From assembly GCA_030149585.1 (NCBI GenBank), contig JASFBJ010000005.1:1-27872 (forward strand): a stretch of DNA of 27,872 nt, written 5' to 3'. The first letter of the stretch is position 1, and each line of letters opens with the position of its first letter. This DNA is from Desulfobacterales bacterium (GTDB lineage Bacteria > Desulfobacterota > Desulfobacteria > Desulfobacterales > JASFBJ01). The translations under genes and the position numbers were made by a program. Below, one piece after another: positions 15,803-24,054 of the stretch. The notes under the pieces were generated by a model. The model did not search any database and was not told where the DNA came from. It saw nothing but the letters and a program-made list of their open reading frames with translations.

Positions 15803-17379
15803 TTTCGGTTAAAACCTTTCCCAGCCAGTTCAAGAATGCTGTTTAATTCCTGCAGTCTGAAAAAATAAGCAAATATCCCATAAGAAATTATTCCAGCAAG
15901 GATACAAATAAAAAGTCCAAATAAAAGTTTTGTAATTCCTGTTATCATCCCCTGCAAAAGATAAAAGGAAAGACCATATACCACAGCACCCATACACAAT
16001 GAACAAATAGCTGCCTTTATAGCAAAAATTGCTAAATCCCGCCATCCCAAAGCACCTAGTTTTTTTCTTAGCATAATCACTAACAGCGCAAGATTAACAG
16101 CCGATGCCAAAGAAGTAGCCAAAGCCAGCCCACCATGTCCCAATGGTTTCATCAACAAAATCCCAAAAATAATATTAATAATAATTGAAATAGTCGCTGT
16201 TTTAACAGGTGTTTTAGTGTCCTGCAAGGCATAAAAAGTTGCAACAACTATCCGTACAGTCGCGAAAGCCCATAATCCGATTCCATAATAAAAAAGGGCG
16301 ATAGCTGTCAACCTGACGGTTTCTGCATCAAAGGCTCCTCTTTTAAACAAAAGAGCCACAATTGGAACACGTAAAATAATCAATCCCACCATGGATGGAA
16401 GTGTAATAAATAAAACCAGTCGCATGGCATACCCAAAGCTTAGCTTTAATTCATCATAATCTTTGGCAGCGGCCTGGCGTGAAAGAGTCGGCAAAACAGC
16501 CGTGGCAGTGGCTATAGCAAATATTCCAAGAGGAAACTGAACCAGCCGGTCTGCGTAATACAGATAAGAGACACTCCCTTCAGGCAACAAAGAGGCCAGC
16601 AAGGTTCCAACCAGAACATTAATCTGATATACTGCTGCTCCAAATATAGCCGGCAGCATTAAACGGCCTATCCTGGTCAGGCCCTTATGCCATATTTTGC
16701 TCTTTTGCCATATTTTGAATCCTTTTTTTCGTAAAAAAGGTAATTGCAGTCCAAGCTGCAGTGCTCCTCCCAATAAGACACCAAATGCTAATCCCAAAAC
16801 CCGATTCCTTTGAGAATCAGATACCAGGGCAACTCCATAAATTGAACCTATCATTGCCAGATTTAAAAATACCGGCGCAAGAGCAGGTGCGGCAAAATGG
16901 CCCAATACATTTAAAATACCCATGGCAAGAGCCACCAGGCCAATAAAAATGATGTAGGGAAACATGATTCTGGTCAAAATGACCGTAATTTCAAATTTAT
17001 CTGTTGAATCCAAAAACCCGGGAGCAATCACCCGCACAATAAGCGGAGATAGAATAATTCCACAAATAGCGGTTATGGTAAGAATGGCAGCCAGGAGTTT
17101 TATGGCGGATCCAGCCATCTGAAAAGCTTCTTTTTCTCCCTGATTGGTCAAATATTCCGTAAAAACCGGAACAAAGGCAATACTTAATGACCCTTCGCCA
17201 AAAAGTCTGCGCAAAAGATTAGGGATTCGAAAAGCAGCAATAAAAGCATCGGAATATAACCCAGCCCCGAAAAAAGAAGCCATTACCATATCCCGGATAT
17301 AGCCTAAAATACGACTTAAAAAAGTTGCCGCGCCAACTACGCCGGCCGCGCGGACAACTTTACTCTTTTCAGAGCTCAT
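15799..17379 (-). CDS. murJ: Lipid II flippase MurJ
   Basis: Flips lipid II across the inner membrane for peptidoglycan synthesis. The 526-aa polytopic protein (about 14 helices) belongs to the MOP/MviN family. Its N-terminal region has FLSRILGYIRD (20-30), with Arg23 and Arg29 at the places of E. coli Arg18 and Arg24, and IPNLLRRLF with Arg57 at the place of Arg52 (numbering from memory). The ATG has only a weak ribosome site. It is divergent from rpsT with 106 bp between. Its stop overlaps the FtsB-like gene, linking wall precursor export and division. Confidence 0.96.
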   Translation of the reverse strand: MSSEKSKVVRAAGVVGAATFLSRILGYIRDMVMASFFGAGLYSDAFIAAFRIPNLLRRLFGEGSLSIAFVPVFTEYLTNQGEKEAFQMAGSAIKLLAAILTITAICGIILSPLIVRVIAPGFLDSTDKFEITVILTRIMFPYIIFIGLVALAMGILNVLGHFAAPALAPVFLNLAMIGSIYGVALVSDSQRNRVLGLAFGVLLGGALQLGLQLPFLRKKGFKIWQKSKIWHKGLTRIGRLMLPAIFGAAVYQINVLVGTLLASLLPEGSVSYLYYADRLVQFPLGIFAIATATAVLPTLSRQAAAKDYDELKLSFGYAMRLVLFITLPSMVGLIILRVPIVALLFKRGAFDAETVRLTAIALFYYGIGLWAFATVRIVVATFYALQDTKTPVKTATISIIINIIFGILLMKPLGHGGLALATSLASAVNLALLVIMLRKKLGALGWRDLAIFAIKAAICSLCMGAVVYGLSFYLLQGMITGITKLLFGLFICILAGIISYGIFAYFFRLQELNSILELAGKGFNRK

Positions 17380-17419
17380 TTTTTTTACTCATATTTCGTC
17401 CTTGTTCCTAATATATTTA

Positions 17420-17446
17420 TTGACAAACCAGTATTATATATATATC
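17420..17446 (+). promoter_or_regulatory. Candidate rpsT promoter
   Basis: A perfect -35 box TTGACA (17420-17425) is followed by an alternating TATATA tract. The best -10 candidate is TATATC (17441-17446, 15-bp spacing, shorter than ideal). A TATAAT in the opposite direction (17433-17438) may serve murJ, but no good -35 partners it. Confidence 0.42.
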
Positions 17447-17470
17447 CAACGGGTTTTACTATAATTTCCA

Positions 17471-17477
17471 AAAGGAG
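17471..17477 (+). promoter_or_regulatory. Ribosome binding site that fixes the TTG start of rpsT
   Basis: AAAGGAG lies eight bases before a TTG codon. Translation from TTG gives MANHKSALKRAKQ, the expected S20 N-terminus; there is no ATG in this position. Confidence 0.75.
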
Positions 17478-17485
17478 AAAATAAG

Positions 17486-17752
17486 TTGGCCAATCATAAA
17501 TCTGCTTTAAAACGCGCAAAACAGAGTGAAATAAAAAGAATACATAATAAATCCATCAGAACCAGAATAAATAATATTATTAAGCAGCTAAAACTGGCTA
17601 TTAGCGAAAACGCCTCTGAAAAAGTTGCTAAAAACCTTGTTTTGGCACAATCCGTCATTGATAAAGCTGCTAAAAAAGGTGTTATTCATAAAAAAACCGC
17701 GGCTCGCAAAATATCCAGACTTACCAAGCTTATCACAGCTTATAAGGTATAA
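17486..17752 (+). CDS. rpsT: 30S ribosomal protein S20
   Basis: Primary 16S rRNA-binding protein of the small subunit. 88 aa, very basic and helical, with the family start ANHKSALKRAKQSE, the central TRINNIIKQLK and the GVIHKKTAARKISRL stretch. The start codon is TTG with a strong AAAGGAG site. In E. coli rpsT also starts from a rare codon (UUG) that is involved in autoregulation (from memory); the same codon here makes similar control plausible. It stands alone on the plus strand between divergent murJ and convergent lptE. Confidence 0.97.
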   Translation: MANHKSALKRAKQSEIKRIHNKSIRTRINNIIKQLKLAISENASEKVAKNLVLAQSVIDKAAKKGVIHKKTAARKISRLTKLITAYKV

Positions 17753-17823
17753 AATTTCATATAAATTTAATTAGCGATAAAGATGGGCAAAGGCAGGCCT
17801 TAGCGGCAAACCAGCGCCCTCTT

Positions 17824-18327
17824 TTAAAAATCAGCAGATAACCGGTTAAATACTTTTTCAGCTAATAATTTTGAACTATAAGTTATAGCAGCCTGCCTGT
17901 TTTGCTCAGTAGCCGGTTTATCAGCATTAACCACCTCAAATGCCTGGCTTGCGTCAATCCTGCTGCCGGACCATAATATCCGGCCATCCTTTGCTTTTAA
18001 AATTACATTAATTTTAACTATTACCCGTTGTTCCGAAGAAAGATGGATTCCTTTATGGGCTATAATTTCAGTTAATACCGAATAAATAACACCTGATATA
18101 TGGGCTTCTGCCTGGTTTTGATTAATAACCGAACAATTGTTTCGTATAAATTCATGAATAAAAGCATTGGTTAACTCGTTTTCCAAACCTGTTTCACCTG
18201 TACGGTTTTCAAATAAGCTGATTGAAACAGTTTTTACACCTTCAGGCAAATTCAGCTCACCCGCAAACCTGTAACCACAGCCGGCCAGCAAAAAAATCAT
18301 TATAAAAAGCAGTTTATTTTTTTTCAT
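17824..18327 (-). CDS. lptE: LPS-assembly lipoprotein LptE
   Basis: Outer-membrane lipoprotein that plugs the LptD barrel and helps insert lipopolysaccharide. 167 aa with a short signal peptide and lipobox LLAGC (Cys17), followed by GYRFAGE. The sequence then has LPEGVKTVSISLFENRT, the usual start of the LptE/DUF4136-like core. It lies 39 bp after leuS, the same leuS-lptE order as in E. coli. It implies an LPS-containing outer membrane. It converges with rpsT across 71 bp without a convincing terminator. Confidence 0.92.
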   Translation of the reverse strand: MKKNKLLFIMIFLLAGCGYRFAGELNLPEGVKTVSISLFENRTGETGLENELTNAFIHEFIRNNCSVINQNQAEAHISGVIYSVLTEIIAHKGIHLSSEQRVIVKINVILKAKDGRILWSGSRIDASQAFEVVNADKPATEQNRQAAITYSSKLLAEKVFNRLSADF

Positions 18328-18366
18328 TTATCTGGTTTAATATCCCATTAGATAATCTGCCCGTTT

Positions 18367-20958
18367 CTAAACAACAATATTTACAAGTTTATTTTTAACC
18401 ACAATAATCTTTTTAATATTGCTCTCATTGATAAATTTCACCACCCGTTCATCAGATAAGGCTTTATTTTTTATCAGCTCATCATCTGAATTAAGGGGAG
18501 CTTCAAACCTGCTGCGAAGTTTTCCATTAACCTGAACCACAATTAAGGCTGTGTCTTCAACCAGTGCATCTTCCTGAAATACTGGCCAGGAGGCGGTTAT
18601 TATGCTGGTTTTATGGCCAAAGGTTTCCCATATCTCTTCCGCAAAATGGGGTATGATCGGCGATAATAATAAAACAACAGATTCAAGTGCAAAACGCATA
18701 ACCTCTGCCTGATATGGTGCTTTAGCAGATAATTGGATACCATATATGGTATTAACCAGTTCCATAACAGCACTGATCGCAGTATTGAAATGAAAACGAT
18801 TTTCAATATCTTTGGTGACTTTTTTTATGGTCTGGTGGCTTTTTTTGTACAATTTTTGGATATCGCCCTGCAAGAGGTTATGTGATCCTGAAAAAGGTAT
18901 AACGTCTTTTACCATGGTCAAATTATTAGCCACAATCCGCCAGACCCTGTTTAAAAATCGGAAGCTGCCGTCAACAGCCTGTTCGTTCCATTCAAGATCT
19001 CTTTCAGGCGGCGACGCAAAAAGACAAAATAATCGGGTTGTATCTGCCCCATATTTATCCAGCAGAGCATTGGGGTCCACTACGTTATTTTTGGATTTGG
19101 ACATTTTTTCAACCCGTCCAATCACAACTTTTTGACCGCATTTTACACAAATTTTACCGTCTTTGGCATTTTCGGCTTCCTCAGGATATAAAAATCCATG
19201 CTTTGGGCATGAAATGGTCTCTTTGCAAACCATACCCTGAGTAAGCATTCTGGTAAAAGGTTCCTTATAATTCACCATGTTAAAATCATATAAAACCCTG
19301 GTGAAATATCGTGAATAGAGCAGATGTAAAATAGCATGTTCAACTCCGCCGATATATTGATCCACCGGCATCCAGTAATCAATAGCCTCTTTGTCAAACA
19401 TGGCCTTATTACTATCAGGACAGCAATAACGCTCAAAATACCAGGAAGATTCCACAAAGGTGTCCATGGTATCGGTTTCCCGCCTTGCATCCTCTCTCTT
19501 GCATTTAGGACAGGTTGTTTTGGCAAAATAATCCAGTTTGGACAAAGGTGAGCCACCGCCTTCAAGCAGAGCAACATCTTCAGGCAAAATAATGGGCAGG
19601 TCCTCTTCAGGCACTGGAATAATTCCGCAATCAGGGCAGTGTATCATTGGAATGGGAGTACCCCAGTAGCGCTGCCTTGATATGCCCCAATCACGGATAC
19701 GGTAATTTACAGTTTTCTTGCCAAGATCATTTTTTTCCAGATAAGCAGCTATTTCATCTTTGGCCTCGATATTTTTAAGACCGTTAAATTTTCCGGAATT
19801 AACCATTATTCCTTCGCCGGTAAAAGCTTCTGTGATAGTTGTGCCATCCAGCTTATCATCAAGGGGACTGACCACAATAATAATATCCAGACCATATTTT
19901 TCAGCAAAATCAAAATCGCGCTGATCATGAGCCGGTACCGACATTACAGCGCCTGTGCCATATTCCATAAGAGCAAAATTTGCAGTATAGATCGGCATCT
20001 GACGGCCATTTAAAGGGTTAATGCAATATACTCCGATAAATACGCCTTCCTTCTCATAATCTTCAAGAGCCCTGCTGGATCTATCCTGGTGAGATATCTT
20101 CTCAATAAAATCTTTAGTCTCCTTGTATTGATTTGTACCTTCAGCTAATTTTATTACCAGAGGATGTTCCGGCGCCAGACACATGAAAGTCGCGCCAAAA
20201 ACCGTATCCGGCCGGGTTGTAAAAACCGGAATCACTTCATCAGAATCTTGAACTTTAAACCGAATCTGAGCTCCAATGCTTTTACCGATCCAGTTTTTTT
20301 GCATGGTGATTACCTTTTCCGGCCATTCCGGCAACTTATCAGAATAATCAAGCATATCTTCAGCATAATCTGATACTCGAAAAAACCACTGTTTTAATCT
20401 TTTTTGTTTTACTGGTTTCCCGCAACGCCAGCACATACCAGCTTCCACCTGTTCATTGGCCAGGACAGTTTGGCATGTTTTGCACCAGTTCACAGAAGAT
20501 TCCTTGCGATAGGCCAGCCCCTTTTCAACCATCTTTAAAAATAACCATTGCTCCCAGTGATAATATTCAGGCCGGCAAGTTGCAAATTCCCGCTTCCAGT
20601 CATAGGAAAATCCAAGCCGTTTTAACTGAGCTCTCATGGCATCTATATTCGCATATGTCCATTTAGCTGGGTGAGTTTTATTGGCAATTGCCGCATTTTC
20701 AGCAGGCATGCCAAAGGCATCCCAGCCCATGGGGTGTAACACGTTAAATCCATTCATTCTTTTATATCTGGCAACCACATCTCCTATAGTGTAGTTTCTG
20801 ACATGTCCCATATGAATTTTGCCGGAAGGATAAGGAAACATCTCTAAAATATAGTATTTTTTTTGGCCGGGTTGAGTTGATACATTAAACAGCTCATTTT
20901 TTTCCCAGAAAACCTGCCATTTAGATTCCAAATCCTGCGGGGAATAATTTACATCCAT
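18367..20958 (-). CDS. leuS: Leucyl-tRNA synthetase
   Basis: Class Ia synthetase charging tRNA-Leu; 863 aa, normal bacterial length. Motifs: HIGH-type HMGH (49-52) in PYPSGKIHMGHVRN; CP1 editing domain (about 222-420) with TTRPDT (247-252); KMSKS (618-622). There are cysteine pairs at 159-162 and 176-179 (zinc-binding type), at 441-444 and 483-486, and a Cys584/Cys604-Cys607 insertion just before KMSKS that looks like a zinc ribbon. AAAGG lies nine bases before the ATG. The gene heads the minus-strand leuS-lptE pair and is divergent from rng. Confidence 0.98.
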   Translation of the reverse strand: MDVNYSPQDLESKWQVFWEKNELFNVSTQPGQKKYYILEMFPYPSGKIHMGHVRNYTIGDVVARYKRMNGFNVLHPMGWDAFGMPAENAAIANKTHPAKWTYANIDAMRAQLKRLGFSYDWKREFATCRPEYYHWEQWLFLKMVEKGLAYRKESSVNWCKTCQTVLANEQVEAGMCWRCGKPVKQKRLKQWFFRVSDYAEDMLDYSDKLPEWPEKVITMQKNWIGKSIGAQIRFKVQDSDEVIPVFTTRPDTVFGATFMCLAPEHPLVIKLAEGTNQYKETKDFIEKISHQDRSSRALEDYEKEGVFIGVYCINPLNGRQMPIYTANFALMEYGTGAVMSVPAHDQRDFDFAEKYGLDIIIVVSPLDDKLDGTTITEAFTGEGIMVNSGKFNGLKNIEAKDEIAAYLEKNDLGKKTVNYRIRDWGISRQRYWGTPIPMIHCPDCGIIPVPEEDLPIILPEDVALLEGGGSPLSKLDYFAKTTCPKCKREDARRETDTMDTFVESSWYFERYCCPDSNKAMFDKEAIDYWMPVDQYIGGVEHAILHLLYSRYFTRVLYDFNMVNYKEPFTRMLTQGMVCKETISCPKHGFLYPEEAENAKDGKICVKCGQKVVIGRVEKMSKSKNNVVDPNALLDKYGADTTRLFCLFASPPERDLEWNEQAVDGSFRFLNRVWRIVANNLTMVKDVIPFSGSHNLLQGDIQKLYKKSHQTIKKVTKDIENRFHFNTAISAVMELVNTIYGIQLSAKAPYQAEVMRFALESVVLLLSPIIPHFAEEIWETFGHKTSIITASWPVFQEDALVEDTALIVVQVNGKLRSRFEAPLNSDDELIKNKALSDERVVKFINESNIKKIIVVKNKLVNIVV

Positions 20959-21060
20959 TTCAATTACCTTTGTTTATCTGTTTGAATTATATATTTAAAA
21001 ATGTGTTAGCCCCTAATGCCATAATATACTCAAAATTGCAAGACAGTTATATTTACCATC

Positions 21061-21160
21061 CTTAATTGCAGGTGAATTTGATCATTTAAGCCTTTTCCTG
21101 TAGAAAACATTTGACTTACTATCTTAAATTGCATATTTGAAAAAACGCTTCCTTAAATTG
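21061..21160. repeat. Dispersed CTTAAATTG-type motifs in the leuS-rng divergent gap
   Basis: CTTAATTGCA (21061-21070), CTTAAATTGCA (21123-21133) and CTTAAATTG (21152-21160) share one orientation and start 62 and 29 bp apart. A fourth AATTGCA is at 21034-21040. The second copy lies between the proposed -35 and -10 of rng. They could be operator sites, or chance in AT-rich DNA. Confidence 0.35.
21111..21139 (+). promoter_or_regulatory. Candidate rng promoter
   Basis: TTGACT (21111-21116) with a 17-bp spacer to TATTTG (21134-21139). The -35 is strong and the -10 moderate. The leader would be about 75-80 bases and contains a small hairpin, GCTTC (21147-21151) pairing with GAAGC (21160-21164), close to the expected transcript start. 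Confidence 0.42.
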
Positions 21161-21223
21161 AAGCATCACACCTTCCTATAAACTAATAATGACTAAACGA
21201 TTTATTAAGATCCAAACCTTATT

Positions 21224-22702
21224 ATGAGTATAAAAATTCTAATCAATGCAGTTGATTCTGAAGAGTGCCGGATAGCCAAAGTTAAAGAAAGCAAGCTTGA
21301 AGAGTTCCATGTGGAAAGTGCAGCCAGGGAAATCATCCGGGGTAATATTTATAAAGGAATTATTACAAGGGTTGAGCCTAGTCTGCAAGCTGCATTTATT
21401 GATTTTGGAGGCGAACGCCACGGTTTTTTGCAAAAGCATGAAATCCACAGCGATTATTTCCTGGATCATCCAGCCAAAGAGCGCTCCATTAAACATATAA
21501 TAAAACGAGGCCAGAATCTTATGGTTCAGGTTGTTAAAGATCCTTTCATGCGTAAAGGCGCAATGTTAACAACCTTTATCTCTTTGCCCGGTCGCCATAT
21601 AGTTCTTATGCCCGGCAGTAAAAGTCATGGCATATCCAGAAAAATCGAGGATGAGACGGAACGAAACCGGCTAAAAGAAATTATCGGCAAATTATCGCTT
21701 CCTCAGGGCTTTGGAATTATCATTCGAACTGCTGGAATGAACTGTACCAAAACCGCAATTGCCAATGATCTGAAATATCTTTTAAAACTTTGGAAAACAA
21801 TTAAACAAAAGGGAATAGATGAAACTTCGCCGGCTACCCTGTACAAGGAACGAAGTCTGGCCGTAAGATCTATCAGGGATTATTTCACGCCGGATGTTAA
21901 TGAAATTCTAATAGATGATGAGACTGTGTATAAAGAAATAAAAAATTTTATTAACATAATATCCCATAAACATAATAAAATTGTTAAACTCCACAAATCA
22001 GACAAACCCATATTTACAAAATTTCAGCTGGAATCTCAAATTGAATCAATATATAATAATCGGGTTCTATTAAAATCAGGTGGTTCAATTGTAATTGAAC
22101 AAACCGAAGCCCTTGTTGCCATTGATGTCAACTCCGGTAAGGCTACTCAAAAAGAAGGTATTGAGCAAACTGCCCTTTTAACCAACATTGAAGCTGCTGA
22201 GGAAATTTCTCGTCAGCTTCAGTTACGTGATTTAGGAGGATTGATTGTTCTGGATTTCATTGATATGAGAAATCCCAAACATCGAACTGAAGTTGAAAAA
22301 AAGATGAGAACCTTTGCCAAAGCGGATAAAGCCAAAATCAAAATAGGTAAAATCTCTAAATTCGGTCTTATGGAAATGTCGCGTCAACGTATTCGGCCTT
22401 CCATTGATTTTGGCAGCCATATAGTCTGCAAATACTGTAAGGGAAAAGGTTTGACACCTTCCATTGAAACATTAGGGCTTGCATTTTTGCGCAAATTAAA
22501 ACTTGAAACATTAAAATCCGATGTTAAAAAAATAACGGGGACAATTCCTATAGAGGTTGCAGATTATATTTTAAATCAAAAAAGAAAAGATATAGTTGAT
22601 CTTGAAGTCAGACATAATATCTCGATTAACATTATCGGCGAAGTTGACCTTATACCCGGAGATTGCAAAATTATTAATGAAAAATCTACCCAGCCAAAAT
22701 AA
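21224..22702 (+). CDS. rng: Ribonuclease G/E family endoribonuclease
   Basis: Single-strand endoribonuclease for rRNA maturation and mRNA turnover. The 492-aa protein has an S1-type RNA-binding domain (about 38-125), a catalytic DNase I-like core with Mg ligands Asp301 (AIDVNSG) and Asp344 (IVLDFIDM), and the zinc-link CKYC (402-405). There is no long C-terminal degradosome scaffold, so the length fits RNase G rather than full E. coli RNase E; it may do both jobs if it is the only copy. The ribosome site is weak. It is divergent from leuS and ends 12 bp before the next gene. Confidence 0.93.
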   Translation: MSIKILINAVDSEECRIAKVKESKLEEFHVESAAREIIRGNIYKGIITRVEPSLQAAFIDFGGERHGFLQKHEIHSDYFLDHPAKERSIKHIIKRGQNLMVQVVKDPFMRKGAMLTTFISLPGRHIVLMPGSKSHGISRKIEDETERNRLKEIIGKLSLPQGFGIIIRTAGMNCTKTAIANDLKYLLKLWKTIKQKGIDETSPATLYKERSLAVRSIRDYFTPDVNEILIDDETVYKEIKNFINIISHKHNKIVKLHKSDKPIFTKFQLESQIESIYNNRVLLKSGGSIVIEQTEALVAIDVNSGKATQKEGIEQTALLTNIEAAEEISRQLQLRDLGGLIVLDFIDMRNPKHRTEVEKKMRTFAKADKAKIKIGKISKFGLMEMSRQRIRPSIDFGSHIVCKYCKGKGLTPSIETLGLAFLRKLKLETLKSDVKKITGTIPIEVADYILNQKRKDIVDLEVRHNISINIIGEVDLIPGDCKIINEKSTQPK

Positions 22703-22714
22703 AACGGAAATTAG

Positions 22715-23503
22715 ATGCCTGCCAAACCAAGGGAAAAATTAAGTAGAGGCTCAAAGATAGCTGCCTCTATTCTCATATTAATAAGTATTATTCTGGTTGT
22801 TATGTTTTTTATTGCTCAACATAATAAGAATAACTCACCGGAAAACGACCTGCATCCTGCCCAAATTCACGCCATCATTAATTCACCGACAATCCTTGAT
22901 ATCAATAAGCTGGAAAATGATGAAAAAACGCAATCCTTAATAAGAGAGAGAAAAAAAGAATTTGGTATTGATAAAGGAATAGATCTTATTATTAAATCCA
23001 GTGAAACTTTAAAAATTGGTCAAAAATCTGTTGCAATGCAGGATATTCTCGAGAAAATAATTCTTGAGCAAGATGGGCTGATAGAAAAAAACCTGGCAGG
23101 CCAAGATAATAAAAAAGATAATAAACAGGATAATAAAAAAGATACGTTCTTTGGTGTTTATATTGTTCGCCCAGGAGATAATATTTGGAATATTCATTTT
23201 AATTTCCTCAAAGATTATCTCGGACATCGGGGAATTTCCATATCACCGATTGCAGATGAACCAGACCTTAAAGGATTTAGTTCAGGAGTTGGTAAAATAT
23301 TAAAATTTTCTGAAAACATGGTATATATCTATAATATTAAAGAAAAAAAACTGGACATTGATCTTAACCTGATATACTCGCAAAATAAAATCGTGATATA
23401 TAATATGACTCAGATTTTCAACCTGCTAAATCAAATTGATTATGATCATGTCAACCGGATTGAATTTGATGGTGAAACTATTTGGATACCATCGGACCAG
23501 TAA
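22715..23503 (+). CDS. Membrane-anchored protein with LysM-like segment
   Basis: 262 aa, not assigned to a known gene. A basic N-terminus (PREKLSRGSK) precedes one transmembrane helix (15-34), which puts the rest in the periplasm. A charged helical region (60-128) is followed by a three-copy DNKK/DNKQ linker (131-142) and then VYIVRPGDNIWNI (148-160), which resembles the start of a LysM peptidoglycan-binding domain. The following segment lacks the usual LysM length, and a beta-rich C-terminus (195-260) ends in TIWIPSDQ. GGA lies about 6 bases before the ATG. The gene is 12 bp after rng and 122 bp before yajC. Confidence 0.72.
   Translation: MPAKPREKLSRGSKIAASILILISIILVVMFFIAQHNKNNSPENDLHPAQIHAIINSPTILDINKLENDEKTQSLIRERKKEFGIDKGIDLIIKSSETLKIGQKSVAMQDILEKIILEQDGLIEKNLAGQDNKKDNKQDNKKDTFFGVYIVRPGDNIWNIHFNFLKDYLGHRGISISPIADEPDLKGFSSGVGKILKFSENMVYIYNIKEKKLDIDLNLIYSQNKIVIYNMTQIFNLLNQIDYDHVNRIEFDGETIWIPSDQ
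23105..23140 (+). repeat. Three tandem 12-bp units inside the LysM-like gene
   Basis: GATAATAAAAAA, GATAATAAACAG, GATAATAAAAAA in frame, encoding DNKK-DNKQ-DNKK. Copy-number change would keep the frame and only alter linker length. Confidence 0.85.
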
Positions 23504-23536
23504 TTTATAGATTTTCAAAACTATTTTATTTATTGT

Positions 23537-23566
23537 TTGACCTGACATATGATTTTGCAGTATATC
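23537..23566 (+). promoter_or_regulatory. Candidate promoter for yajC-secD-secF
   Basis: TTGACC (23537-23542), 18-bp spacer, TATATC (23561-23566), in the 122-bp gap before yajC. The leader would be about 50 bases to the yajC start. Confidence 0.48.
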
Positions 23567-23610
23567 AGCCCCATTTAAATTTTATTTGTTTTATATTTAA
23601 ACAAAACTAA

Positions 23611-23618
23611 AAGGAGGT
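23611..23618 (+). promoter_or_regulatory. Near-perfect Shine-Dalgarno that selects the TTG start of yajC
   Basis: AAGGAGGT, fully complementary to the 16S tail, lies seven bases before TTG at 23626. The nearest ATG is 21 bp further downstream and too far from this site. Confidence 0.8.
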
Positions 23619-23625
23619 TTTTATT

Positions 23626-23979
23626 TTGATTGGTATAGCATATGCGATGGGCACAGGCGGATCAGCAGCCCCGGGAAGCTCAGGAGGTTTCACCTCTTTT
23701 ATCCCATTAATTCTAATGTTCGTTATCTTTTATTTTCTTCTGATCCGGCCCCAGCAAAAAAAGACAAAACAACATCGAGAAGTAGTCAATAACCTTAAAA
23801 CAGGAGATAGCATAATAACCAGCGGCGGCATCTATGGAAAAATAACCGGTGTTACTGATACAACGCTTACTATTGAAATCGCTGACAGGGTACGTATAAA
23901 GATAGCAAGAGGCAATGTCGCGGGGCTTATTGAAACCCAAAATCAGAGTCAACCCGTCCCAAAGAATAAATCAAAATAG
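23626..23979 (+). CDS. yajC: Preprotein translocase subunit YajC
   Basis: Small accessory subunit of the SecDF-YajC complex in the inner membrane. 117 aa: a short glycine/serine-rich N-terminus, one transmembrane helix (about 24-41) ending in FYFLLIRPQQKKTKQH, the family hallmark, and then a cytoplasmic beta domain with LKTGDSIITSGGIYGKITGV (20 aa). A tail rich in Gln, Pro and Lys ends the protein. TTG start with a near-perfect ribosome site. It is 117 bp before secD. Confidence 0.96.
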   Translation: MIGIAYAMGTGGSAAPGSSGGFTSFIPLILMFVIFYFLLIRPQQKKTKQHREVVNNLKTGDSIITSGGIYGKITGVTDTTLTIEIADRVRIKIARGNVAGLIETQNQSQPVPKNKSK

Positions 23980-23991
23980 TTAATCTATTTT

Positions 23992-24054
23992 AAACCCTGA
24001 TTTAAATCACCGGGTTAAATCACTGGGCAATTATTTTTTTTGGCAACAGGGTTT
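23992..24054 (+). repeat. Inverted repeat enclosing a 13-bp tandem repeat between yajC and secD
   Basis: AAACCCTG (23992-23999) and CAGGGTTT (24047-24054) are perfect inverted 8-bp arms. Between them, TTAAATCACCGGG (24002-24014) and TTAAATCACTGGG (24015-24027) are adjacent direct copies differing at one base. The left arm core AACCC (23993-23997) could instead pair with GGGTT at 24012-24016, giving two exclusive folds. No U-tract directly follows either stem, so a simple terminator is unlikely. Confidence 0.5.

Noticed and set aside
17785..17825. GGGC (17785-17788) and GCCC (17816-17819) followed by TCTTTT, a possible terminator between rpsT and lptE
   Set aside because: Only a 4-bp outer stem with a loop of 27 bases and poor inner pairing; too weak to call.
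20959..21110. Promoter for leuS on the minus strand
   Set aside because: TATATT/TATTAT boxes exist, but no acceptable -35 at 16-18 bp; not listed as a feature.
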